Source: Psilocybe azurescens (Eukaryota; Basidiomycota; Agaricomycetes; Agaricales; Agrocybaceae). Taken from it: a stretch of 64,000 bases of DNA. Shown here one piece after another: positions 1 through 11,220 of the stretch. The notes under the pieces are model-generated. The model was not told the origin of the DNA, did not search any database, and was given only the letters and a program-made list of their open reading frames with translations. Position numbers and translations under genes: made by a program. Positions within the stretch are counted from its first letter, which is position 1. The number at the start of each line of letters is the position of its first letter. Location of the stretch: NCBI GenBank assembly GCA_023853785.1, contig JAJIRX010000680.1:1-64000 (forward strand), in the 5' to 3' direction.

Positions 1-160
1 TAAACACTCATCTGTGCCAGTTCCTGCCGTGCCGCGACACAACTAACCTTTCTTTTCATTTCAAATAGATAACCTTGAACTCCCTCGTTATCAAGATCAA
101 GTCTTGACTACGCATATAGTGCACGTGACTAGCGTTCACAACCGCTCCGTCTCGCCCATC

Positions 161-3100
161 ATGGATGCAGACGTCCTCACAGTGACAGAGTCGGTTGACC
201 GCCATCCTTTGGTCTCTCTGGTGTCTGCGTGCTTCTGGGTCATTTGTATGTTGCCAATCTCTCAGATGTACCGATTACCGTTGCTGACGACATCTATCCA
301 GTATGGCTATTATCATGGACCAAATCCCTCGTCGCATTTGTAACCATTACCATCCCTCGGTTTATGTATGCGGTGCTTTCGTACTCTATGACGCTAACGG
401 TATGTTAGTTTCTCTCTTTAGTTGCATAATCTAACTCATTAGATTTTTTAGCTTGATTTCTGGAACTTTGCCATACTCTTCATATGTTCCGCCATTGCAT
501 TAAACTACTGGATCCGGTTCAAATACCTGAACGATTATATGCAACTTAAAGAGCCCCCACTTGTCAAGCCAGATGTAAACGAGCTTCATCCAGACGTTAA
601 CACAGGTCAGTCCGTAATTCTTTCAAAGTTCGCCCCGTCTTCACTTACATCTAGCTATAGATCCCTCCACCAACCTTCCACAACTATCTCGATGACTTCT
701 TGCAGGCTGTCAGGGTCTTTGATTTGTGAGTAACATATATCGTTATCTATGTGTTTTGGCTAATAACGTGTTCTGCAGCTCAGCTCGAAAACCGGTGTGT
801 ATTGTGTTAGTTGCATGCGTTTTGTTTCTAAAAGTATTCTAGGTCTTCCACGAACTCGCGCGTCATCTACAGACTAGAAGGTTGATTGCAGGAGATAGTC
901 TGTCTCTCGACCAGGACAAGAGCTTCTATTGCGTAGTGGAAGGAACCGTTCAAGTTTTTGCACAGACAGGTCATGCACCCGAAGTCCAACATAGCTCATG
1001 GGATGACGAAGATATGAATGGCTATCAATTGCTCAACGAAGTCGGAAGTGGTGGCACCCTATCTAGTCTTTTCACAATCCTAAGTCTGTTTACGGAAGAT
1101 GTTCAAATGAGCTGGCAGGATGAATACCCGGACGTTTCTCTAGACGATATGGCCTCATTTGATGGTCCTGATACAGCACTTCCACGGAATAGAACACGAC
1201 GGGCCAATTCTGATGTCTCTCAATATGAACTTGAAAGGAGAGAGATACCAGGGACACCACAGAAGCAACCTACTCGTCGTCCTTCGGTTTCTTCAACGAC
1301 TTCCACTGTGAATGCTCGCGAATTTAGATCACCTTCACGGGTTCCGTCTGAATATTCGATACATGATGATGGTCATACATCAGGACCACCGACCCCACCA
1401 TTGCATCGATCCAAGACCCCAGGTCGACCCAAGTTCATCGAGGCGTCGTTGCTCGTGCAACAGTTGATACCACTCTGGCCGTCATCCCTGCGGAAGCTTT
1501 CCGTCGATTGACGAAGAAGTTTCCCAAGGCTACAGGGCATATCGTCCAAGGTACTGTGTTTGTGCTTTATTTCCATCTCGATACTTAAGCAATGTCATCA
1601 CTGCAGTCATCCTCACAAGATTTTCTCGTGTAACATTCAACGCAGCACATAAATACCTGGGCTTGACAAGCGAAGTTCTCCGTACAGAAAAGGCCATAAA
1701 CGATATCGCATGTCATCCACTTCCTCCGTCTTTTTATGAAGGAGGGGGACTTCAGTATCTGCGACATCGATTTGATGGAACCGGCTCAAGCGCTTCCGAG
1801 TCGGAAAGTGATTACTTTAGTTTTCTCAGTCGCAGTCGCCGCCTCTAGGCTCCATGCCATCATCCTTACCAAGATCGAGAGATTCGTCAACTGCATCTTT
1901 AGGAAAGATAAATGACAACCCGATCCCAATCAAATCATCTTTCTACAAACAACAAAGCAAAACGGCCTCCGTGAAGTCGCCACGCCATATGGTTCAAGCC
2001 GGAGACTTGCTTATCGCCAAAGGAAACGCAAACGATATTTTCCGCCCTCTCAGCCGCTCGTTCAGCGTTCTCAACACACCTCGGCTAGCTCAAAGTTCCT
2101 TCGATGACACCGATAGCACAAAGAAAACAAGTTCTCATCAGAGAAGTTCCCGTTGGTCTGCCGACGACTTTGATCTCAGAGAAGAAGTCATGTCATGCAT
2201 TGCTAAATCCATAGGACTCTTGCAGCCTCCAATGAGCGGCAATGACTCAGTAGAGGATCTGCCTGCTTCGCCGCCCTCGGAATATCGAAGCAGTACCACC
2301 AAAGTTCCCAGCGCCTTTAGTTCTCCATTTGGTTCGCTTTCGCTTCTCGACCTCGGAGATGATGCGTCTACAACGACTGGAGCTTCGATTACATCAACGG
2401 GCAATAACCTTAGCGGGCTGGACAACGAAGTGGAGATTCTTTTTATGCAGCGGGAACAACTTTAGCTAAAGCTGGAGAGCTCAACACTGGTAAGACGCGC
2501 TATTACCTCTTCTTGACACGGTGCTGACCAAACCGTAGGTCTGTTCTATGTAATCGAAGGGTTTTGGATATCTTGCTTCCTGCTGACGATGCACCAAAAG
2601 TTCACCTCCATCTTTCCCCAAAACACCTCGTCCAGATGACCATGCGGATCCCTGGCGAGGCCCTGGAGTAGAAAGTCAAAAGCCTCAACAAAATTACTAT
2701 TCACTGTCAAGCCTGGTGGTATCGCTGGCTATCTAGGTTGGTTTGCATGCATGACTCGGGACGATGTTATAGCGCTAACATCTGGCACTTAGCTTCTCTC
2801 TGTAATACTGCATCATATGTCGATATCAAGGCTAAAACCGACACTTATGTGGGATTCTTGCCTTTGCCTGCTCTTGAACGGATCTTAGAGAAGAGACCTA
2901 TCGTTCTTCTCACTCTAGCCAAACGTCTCATATCTATGCTTTCACCCTTGAGTATGATTATCGCCTCGTGTTCCTTCACATTCTGTCTGATTTTACATTC
3001 AGTCTTGCATATAGATGCCTCCTTAGATTGGATGCAAGTTAATGCTGGTCAAGTCCTTTGGCGTCCTCAAGATGTAAGTGATAGCTTCTATATCGTAATC

Positions 3101-5890
3101 AATGGACGTCTCCGTGCGATAACGGAAACGGAGAGCGGCGAAGTCACCATTCTGGGCGAATACGGTCAAGGCGATACTGTTGGAGAACTTGATGTTATAA
3201 CAAGTTCACCGCGAAGAAGCACAGTACATGCTATTCGAGATACGGAGCTGATTAGAATGCCTCAAACTTTGTTCAATGCTATCTCTGCCAGGTATGTGTT
3301 TATAATTGTGCGTTTATATGTATTCATTCTTTTTTTCATTTTAGAAATCCTCAGACTACCGCACAGTAGGTCTATTCTGCATGATGGTATGGTCTTTTGA
3401 GACGCTAACCAAGTTAATAGATTGCTGCGTATGATTGCCTCTCGAGTGAGAGATGAAGTAGACAATGCATCGACGGGTCAACAGAGGAAAGCTGGGAAAG
3501 GAGGTGCCGAGCTCGGCTACAATAATACTAATCTCAAGACTGTCGCCGTTCTCCCTGTCTCTCGCAACGTTCCTGTGGAGGCTTTTGCAAAGAAATTACA
3601 GCAGGCTTTGGAGGGCATCGGAGCTTCTACTGCTTACCTCAATCAGGCTACTATTGCAAATCAGTTGGGAAGGCATGCATTCACAAGAATGGGGAAGCTC
3701 AAGGTACGCTCCTCTATCTTCCGCTCCGTTGGAAAAAAAAACGAGCTTACGTCCTCCAGTCGGCTGGGTGGTTGGCTAATCAAGAACAACGATTCCACAC
3801 CGTTCTATATGTTGCTGATTCTCCTGTCAACAGTTCATGGACTCAAACGTGCATTCGTCAGGTAAGCTTCAAGACGATAACCCTTCTTTCTAAATACGCC
3901 CTGACTTTGCATTAGGCTGATTGTGTTATGGTGGTTGGAATGGGAGATGACCCCTCACTCGGAGAATATGAGCGCCTCTTGCTTTCCATGAAGACGACAG
4001 CTCGCAAAGAACTCGTCCTCCTTCACCCTGATCGATCTGTTACACCAGGTACAACTCGCGAATGGCTGAAAGTGTGTGCCATCGTCATCATCACCTTTAC
4101 TTACACTAATTGTGGCTAAGAATCGACCATGGGTGCATCAACATATTCACGTAGAATTGCCTGTACGTGATGGTGTCTCCTTTTGAGATACTCTGACTTA
4201 ATCTCCAACATTCAGGGTCTCGTTGTGCCGATACCGAAATCTGCTATTCCTAAAGATCCAGATGCTGTCACAGCGTTGAAGAATCTGAAAGACAAGGTCC
4301 AAAGCGAAATTCAGAAATATCGCCGTGGTACAGCCGATGCTAGGCCACAACGTCTGCCTCACACGAATGACTTCTCTCGTTTGGCCAGACGCATATGTGG
4401 AAGATCGATCGGGCTTGTGCTGGGTGGAGGAGGTGCTCGAGGAATTGCTCACCTTGCATGTTTGTTCCTTTTCATTACAAGGTACTGGCAATTCATGTCT
4501 GTTGTGCCTTCAGGGTGTTATACGTGCGCTGGAGGAATATGGTATTCCAGTCGACCACATTGCTGGTAGGCGTACTATTGCACCAGTCCGACTTTAATCA
4601 ATACTTAAGACATTCTCTGTTTAGGAACGAGTATTGGGGCTTTGATTGGCGGTCTCTATGCTCGTGAAGGTGATCTTATCTCAAGTACAGGTCGTGCCAA
4701 ACAATTCAGTGGAAGAATGGGTAACATCTGGAGAATTCTTTCCGACGTAACTTACCCAATTGTGGCATATACTACGGTTGGTGTTTGCTTCGGTCTATGT
4801 CATATCTTGTCTGATCAGTCCTTTCTAGGGCCATGAGTTCAACAGAGCTTTGTATAAGGTATGCACCTGTCTCTCGAAGAAGTTCTCAACGGTGCTGATT
4901 TATGTATTCAGGCATTTTACGACCTCCATATTGAAGACATGTGGCTACCATTTTTCTGTAACACCACAAATATCATCACTTCTCGCATGGAGATTCATGA
5001 GACTGGCTATGCCTGGCGGTTTATTCGTATGTCCGTTTGCTCAGGCGACTGGTAAAAGTATTTAAATTGTCTGACAGGTGCTTCGATGACTCTGGTCGGT
5101 CTTCTTCCTCCCCTTTGCGATAATGGTAACCTGTTAGTGGACGGAGGCTATAGTAAGTTCTTTGTTCATTTACACATTTAGACATTAATCGCTGCTGACC
5201 ATCGTAAAGTCGACAATTTACCAGTATGTTCTAGCCGTTCATTTCTTTAATGTAAATTTAACTTTAGTCTAGGTGGCGGCCATGAGCTCCATGGGTGCAA
5301 GCTTCATATTTGCTTCTGACGTTGGCTCGGTGGGTGGAGATGTTCCAAAACAAATGACAATATCTGACAATGTCATCCTTTGGTACAGATTGATGACAAT
5401 TCGCCGAGAAACTTTGGAGACACCGTGTCAGGATGGTGGCTTCTCATCAATAGATGGAATCCTTTCTCTAATGCACGACATGTTCCTGCTATAACAGAGA
5501 TTCAAAGCCGGCTTGCATAGTAAGAACCTCGTTTTTGTTCTAATTCCTGTTGCAGTCCGGCCACTAATCGTTGTAAATGTAGTGTATCCAGTGTAACTAC
5601 TCTGCAGCAAGCCAAAGTAGCCAAGAACTGCCTTTATTTCCCGATGCCCGTACAGGAGGTAAACTCTTCTCATTTTTGTCTATAAATACATGCCTAATCT
5701 TACCATATAGTACGGGACTATGCAATTCGGTAAATTTGAAGAGCTATTGAAGAAGGGCTACCATGCCGCCATCGATATCCTCGAGAAGATCGAAGAGGAA
5801 GGGCGCTTGCCCGCAGCCGTAATTGACGGCAAAGACGGACACACCGCAGGAAAGAAGAAGGGGAGGAGTGCTCGTCGAAACTCGATCTAA
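161..5890 (+). CDS. NTE1: Lysophospholipase NTE1 (neuropathy target esterase homologue)
   Basis: ER-membrane serine esterase that deacylates phosphatidylcholine and lysophosphatidylcholine. The order seen is hydrophobic N-terminal segments (about 190-520), a first cyclic-nucleotide-binding-like domain (about 850-1720) carrying a long Ser-rich insert, a second one (about 2430-3300, with motif [13 protein letters not shown]), then a patatin domain. The patatin domain has the oxyanion motif [10 protein letters not shown] (about 4420-4450), the nucleophile in GTSIG (Ser codon 4630-4632) and the catalytic Asp in DGGY (codon 5140-5142). The protein ends in a Lys/Arg-rich tail at the TAA of 5888-5890. 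Many short introns interrupt it, for example one at about 5326-5390. The start chosen is the ATG at 161, ahead of the first hydrophobic stretch. The frame breaks at short homopolymers near 243, 1428, 1821, 2440 and 2562, plus at least one more between 2590 and 2735. Conserved sequence resumes each time, so I infer sequencing indels and not a pseudogene. Confidence 0.9.
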
Positions 5891-6421
5891 AGGACACAGG
5901 TTTCCAATCCATTTACATATCACAACATTCTATTTGTATTCAACTGCAATTTGGACTTGCTAGCTCAAGCGTCTCGACACCATCAGGCATAATAGATCCA
6001 TTTATCTTGCATAGTATGCGCATGTATCATAGACAAAGGGTCACTCAATGTACTTATATACTGTTAAAATCAAGGCTTTGATAGCAAATGTTTAACCCAA
6101 CGTGAACCAGCTTGTCTCAGGGTTTCAACATTTAAATTCATCGAAAATCGCTGAAAATCGCTGCAAATCGTCGCGATGCAACTCACACGTGATCGTGACA
6201 GACGCGTCCTGCGATTTCAGGGGTTAATTCTGTTTTGGGCGCAATGGTCCGCGTACTCCCTTATTTTTCACCCATTACTGAACGATGGGCTATATTCGGC
6301 GGTGAGCTGCATCTCATTTTTCACCATAAAACCTATTAATTGAATCCACAAAGCGTGACTATAAGTGATTGTGAAATCCTACTGTGGGTGCCGCCATTCC
6401 CCGTCCTTCATCCTACCTTGA
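5891..6421. other. Intergenic region after NTE1
   Basis: No gene seen. It holds the NTE1 3' flank and a short stretch (about 6140-6175) in which 'aaatcgctg'-like units repeat imperfectly. Confidence 0.6.
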
Positions 6422-8032
6422 TACGACAAGTCGGTTAACCATCCATATTCTGTCGAGGACATCGGGTTGACAGGAGAAGTAAAATTCGCCGAAGACGACG
6501 ATCCCTTCAACGACTCGACGCTGAATTTGGAAAGGAGGAACGCGCAAGCCGTCGACACATTGGCTCGAATCTGATCCTATGCCACCTCTCAGATAGCAGC
6601 CCAATTCCGATCTCATGTCATTTCACTTCTGGTTTTCCCAGCATGCGCCCGGATGCCGCGATGGAACAGAGCAGGCGTCGTTGCGACAAATAAGATCTGT
6701 TTCAAGACACATCAGGTGTTGAGCCTGTCGGAATTCCTGCGATGATACGATCAGGCGACGCCTACTAAACGAGGTGTCGATCCCAATGTCAAGCGAATAT
6801 CTAGCTCTGTGCCCGCCGAGGTCAAGCAAGAACTCGGTTCGGGTAAACTTGCATTCTACAGGTTCACGGTTCCGACCTCGGGATGCACGAACAGCGAAGA
6901 TCAGCACTATATCGTGGCGGCGCGTCAGTATATGGGCCCCATCTCGCCCGTTGGACGCTCGACAAGCACGTTCAAGGCGTATTGCGAGCAAACAGGAGAA
7001 TATATATTCCTGAAAGATACCTGGAGGCTCGTCTACTCATCTCTGACGCCAGAGCACGCGACATACAAGAGACTTGCCGATACGATTTGCGGCGACCTCA
7101 TCGGCCCACCACGACATGGTGAATCGAGAAACCAAAAACTTCCGCTGCAAGAAGATTTGTCAATGGTAGTGCCGCACACCCGGGGGGAGTTTCAAAGGTT
7201 GCGCAACTACCGACTGACTCTGGATCAGTACGCAAAACTGATACAGGAGTTTGCGAATTTGAAAGAGATGGTCCAAGCCTTTCGGGACACAATCAAGAGT
7301 GAACGCAAACACTATTATGGAATCACAAATCGTCAGACCTACTGGCTACTGTAGGGCACGGCGGAGCACATGACAATGCGAAGATTCTCCATTGCTATAT
7401 AAACTCAGAATACACAATGGGAGAGGCTTACTGATGGACTGGGACTTGTCGAAAGGCATCAGTCGAGCAAGTACCGAAGCCGTTGTCCCAAATTGTACAG
7501 TACATCACACACCCCTTTGTTTTGGAGTCTTTCTAAACATGAATCAACTCTTAGGGCACTTGGGAATTTGTTCCAACCAGACTTGAAAAGGTGATGGAAC
7601 AATGCGCATATCAAAGGTATCACGACGCGTTGGTACCGGAACAAAATATTTTGTTGCTCAAAGAGTTGGAGGAGGCAGAGGAAGCGATTCCTGAGCTCAA
7701 AGAGTACAGGCCTGAATATTCCTTATGGAAGGGATCTTCATTACGCTCTGCGAGTTCTGGATCCAAAGTGGGCGGTGATCCTCTTGGATGAGTATCTAAC
7801 CACGGAATCGGACGCCAATTGGAAGAAATGGGGCGACAACATCAAACGAATAGGCTTCTTCATGAGCAGCGGGTCGGCGTCGACATTTGAGATACGACGC
7901 AAGTCCGATAGCCTTGATCGCCACTCAAGGATCAACGAGAACGATGTCTCAGAGCTCGTCGCCGAGCGAACGGAGTCAACGTCTGGCGACAACATTGATG
8001 GAGAAGGCGACACCGAAGCCCTGTCGGTGTGA
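6422..8032 (+). pseudogene. FunK1-type protein kinase, degenerate
   Basis: FunK1 kinases are a fungal protein-kinase-like family expanded in mushrooms, and most members have no known role. One frame from 6422 to 7351 reads through family-like blocks: SYATSQIAAQFRSHV, RWNRAGVV, FLKDTWRLVYSSLTPEHATY and ADTICGDLIG. TGA codons interrupt it at 6572-6574 and 6743-6745; the second lies where the family normally has Trp, as expected for TGG to TGA. The frame stops with TAG at 7352-7354. The catalytic-loop region is degraded, with the HRDI motif not readable, while the following LLMDWDLSKGI (DFG-equivalent) is still visible near 7430. A plausible intron (about 7494-7553) precedes GTWEFVPTRLE. The C-terminal block ALRVLDPKWAVILLDEYL is in another frame from about 7742 to the stop at 8032. 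Nonsense codons away from homopolymers point to genuine decay. The true 5' end is not visible. Confidence 0.75.
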
Positions 8033-8692
8033 AACGCAAATTAGCCTCTGGTCTCGAAAACTACAATTACGAACACGACAAAGATAACGAAGAAAATCAA
8101 ACCACTAAAAGATTGCGTGTCAACTAGGAAGCCAACCTGCGGGACTTTGCACGATCAAAGAGATGTGTCGGTAGTTTTTGACTTTAATCGGTCGTACTAG
8201 CCTCCGTGGTCGACCATCACAGCCTCGAACTCTGTACGATCTAATTGTATTTCTCTTCCACGTCGAATTTGGCGTTTCCCCTATGTATGTTGTAAATGGT
8301 TCTGGCATCGCTTTCTTCTTTTTCGCATCTTCTTCGACACGATGTTCCGTTATGTATGTTATATGTATGGTTGTTGAATCGGCCCAAACCCATTAGAGTC
8401 GCTGCTATTTTTACTGTGTCAATCGGAATACCATTTTGTGAAAGCTTCTCGTGCTCGTGTTGGCTGTCGCGGGTAGACCATAGTGAATTCTGGATGGGTC
8501 ACGCCCGCCTCAACTTGAGCCCCTTTCCCCACAATCTCAAAGCTAAGCGGCACGGTTTGAAATTGATAGTGCACTGAATTTGTGTGAATGCGGAAGGTAC
8601 GCTGTGAACTTGTGGAGTGGCCGGATGAACAGGAGTTACAGGCCTAAAACGCCCTGCAAATAAGGAGCTGAAGAGAGTAGATTGCTATATCG
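8033..8692. other. Intergenic region, no gene seen
   Basis: Between the kinase remnant and the small minus-strand candidate gene. No conserved frame, RNA gene or repeat was recognised. Confidence 0.5.
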
Positions 8693-9026
8693 TTAGACGT
8701 CGGCAGTGCGGGGTATACGAGTACTCCTCATAGCTCTGCACTGTAAAAGCATGTCGTAAACTTGGCGGCCGGACGGTGGGCGGGTACTGTTTGCGGGAAA
8801 GCCGGTAATTACAGAGTGACCAAGGATATCGGTGATCCTGGAACCGGAGTCAGGTAGGTGGGTTGGGTGGAACTGGAATGGTAATCGTATGATAGGGTAC
8901 ATACTAATCGAAATAAGTATCTCCAAAATGCTCGCTGACTTACTTCGGGGGAGCACCACCAACTACATATTCTTCTACTATTCTTTGATTTTTTCTGAAC
9001 TGCTCAACTTGCGAGGCCGGTGCCAT
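8693..9026 (-). CDS. Possible small protein, divergent from pantothenate kinase
   Basis: Not recognised. ATG at 9024-9026 begins a 28-codon exon starting MAPASQVEQFRKNQRIVEEY and ending GGAPPK. The exon ends at a consensus GTAAGT donor; a CAG acceptor about 95 nt further on restores the frame into a second exon ending with TAA at 8693-8695, giving roughly 75 residues. The N-terminal part looks helical and charged. Its start lies only 82 bp from the pantothenate kinase ATG on the opposite strand, so the two would share a promoter. Support is limited to splice phase, composition and position. It could be a chance frame in the kinase promoter, and the second exon is less certain than the first. 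Confidence 0.35.
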
Positions 9027-9108
9027 CACTAAACGTTTGCTAAAGCGGCTCTGCCGAGTATACTTCCCCAGTACTTTGTGCGCTTGTTGTTGGGGATTTG
9101 CGATCGAA

Positions 9109-11014
9109 ATGGCCTTGAATACGCCCTCATTACCGTCGGCCAAAGTTATCCATGTTGACACTCGAGGGGCTATTATCTTGTCCGAGGAATCTCCTGAGGT
9201 ATGTTCATTGCATCCTGAAGGTTTACGCTTCACAAAGTCTGACATGATTATAGACAAGAGACAGTCGCGGCATCTACCTTCCAAACCACATCGAGCCGGT
9301 GTCTCACATAGCGGTCGATGTGAGTGGCTGCATGTTTTTATCGTATACTTTGACTACTGTGCTTATACGACCCGTGCTATTTCTAGGTAGGAGGATCGTT
9401 GGCGAAGGTAGTCTATTTTACCCGGTCCCCTGACCCCCTTCGTCGCCGTCAATTGTAGCGACTCGCGGATCTAGTACGACGAGCGATATATCCAGCTCGC
9501 GGTCGAATTCGCCGTTGGACGATGGCAACAGCGCGGTATCGTGCTCGTCGTCGCCACCATCCACAAGCAGCAAGATGACCGGAGCATTGACGCCCCTTGT
9601 GTTGGAGCAGCCTACGCCCATCGGGAATGGACTGAACGGATTGACCAACGGACTGCTGCGCGATACGTTCCTGAAACGCAGCGTGCAGCATTTCCCGGGC
9701 GGATCGCTGAATTTCGAGCGGTTCGAGACGGATAATATCGACGCATGCGTGGAGTTCATCCAAGAGCTCATTCAGCGGTCGGCGCAAGTGAACGGGGTGA
9801 CAATTGAGGAGATGCGCAAGGGCGTGAAGATTATGGCGACGGGCGGAGGGGCGCACAAGTTCTACGAGCTGTTCAGCGACACGCTGGGCGTGGAGGTGCG
9901 GAGGGAGGACGAGATGGAGTGTCTGATTGAAGGCCTGAAATTTATCACGCTCATCCCTGATGAGGTCTACTTCTTCTCGGACGAGCTGATTCAATCCGTC
10001 TCGCACCCAACAAGCTCGAGTTCGAGTTCATCCGTGGCTGCTTCTTATGATCCTTCTCTCCTCCCAATGCGCCTTACTCCTCCATGGTGACATCAAGTGC
10101 TTCTGGGTCTTCCGCTAATCCTCCGCCCCTGGAACGACCTAGTCCCGACCCGCCTAAATATGGAGTGACGTTTGAGAGCAATCCTACACCGCAATTGCCC
10201 TGCCTGCTGGTGAACATTGGATCAGGAGTGTCACTCATTAAAGTTGATGAAGACGGCGCATTCGAGCGTGTTTCTGGCACGAGTCTGGGAGGAGGCACGT
10301 TGTGGGGTCTATTGAGTCTTCTTACACCAGCCACGACGTTCGACGGTAAGCATCTTCTCTGTGGGGAAGCCTATGACAGATAAGGAATGACAGACTCAAT
10401 CTTGTGAAATTTAGAAATGCTGGCGTTTTCAGAAGGCGGGGATAACTCGACAGTGGACATGCTTGTTGGGGATATCTACGGACAAGATTACAGCAAGCTT
10501 GGACTAAAGTCTACTATGATCGCGAGTACGTTTGGAAAAGTGTTCAAAAGGGAGGAGAGAAGGGCAACTTCTCTGCCCAGGATATCAGCAAGAGTCTTCT
10601 GTATGCAGTGTCAAATAACATTGGACAGATTGCGTGAGTATAAGAGGACGAGATTTGTAGCTGATTACTGATTGGTTTCTGAGCAGATACATGAACGCAG
10701 AAAAGTATAATCTGGACAGGATCTATTTTGGAGGATGCTTTATTCGAGGTGAGAGAGCAATGGATATGAGAATGGATGTGACTTTTGGTTCTAAGCTTTT
10801 TGCGGCAGGCCACGCGGCGACGATTGCGACACTGTCGTATGCTATACGATTCTGGAGCAAAGGGACGAAACGGGCACTGTTCCTACGGCACGAGGGGTTC
10901 TTGTAAGTGATACATTTATAGACGTATACGAGTTTATGCTGATAATGGACAAGGGGATCGATTGGAGCATGGATTCGAAACATTGACCAGGAGGACATTT
11001 TAACGGAATCGTAA
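9109..11014 (+). CDS. CAB1: Pantothenate kinase (eukaryotic type II)
   Basis: Phosphorylates pantothenate to 4'-phosphopantothenate, the first and usually rate-limiting step of CoA synthesis. The spliced exons show [18 protein letters not shown] (ATP-site glycine-rich motif), a block with [14 protein letters not shown], then [59 protein letters not shown] and [18 protein letters not shown], all typical of fungal PanK. It ends at TAA 11012-11014. Introns fit at about 9199-9252, 9319-9386, 10087-10142 and 10911-10954 among others. The frame breaks at the C run 9434-9438 and again near 10546-10562, just after FGKVFK, where no intron rescues the conserved sequence. A 50-nt intron at 9425-9474 would also restore the first break, but its GTCCCC donor is poor. 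I favour sequencing indels in an intact gene. Confidence 0.87.
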
Positions 11015-11220
11015 AGTAGTATAGAACTAATGACATACCCCAAAAAGATAGCGGTGCTGTGTATGTAATTTATGAGCAGGAACAGTGTACTCTACTATGC
11101 AGACGTGGGAAGATTGCTAAATTGAAATGTCAACCGATCAGTCATATGCATCATAATACCATAATCATTCAAAAATCCTTTCATAGCTTCCGTCCATTCC
11201 TTCCCTCCTCACCCACCAAA

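Noticed and set aside
10084..10142. A further indel in pantothenate kinase near 10090
   Set aside because: A normal 56-nt intron (10087-10142, with a CTAAT-like branch site and TAG acceptor) restores the frame, so no error is needed.
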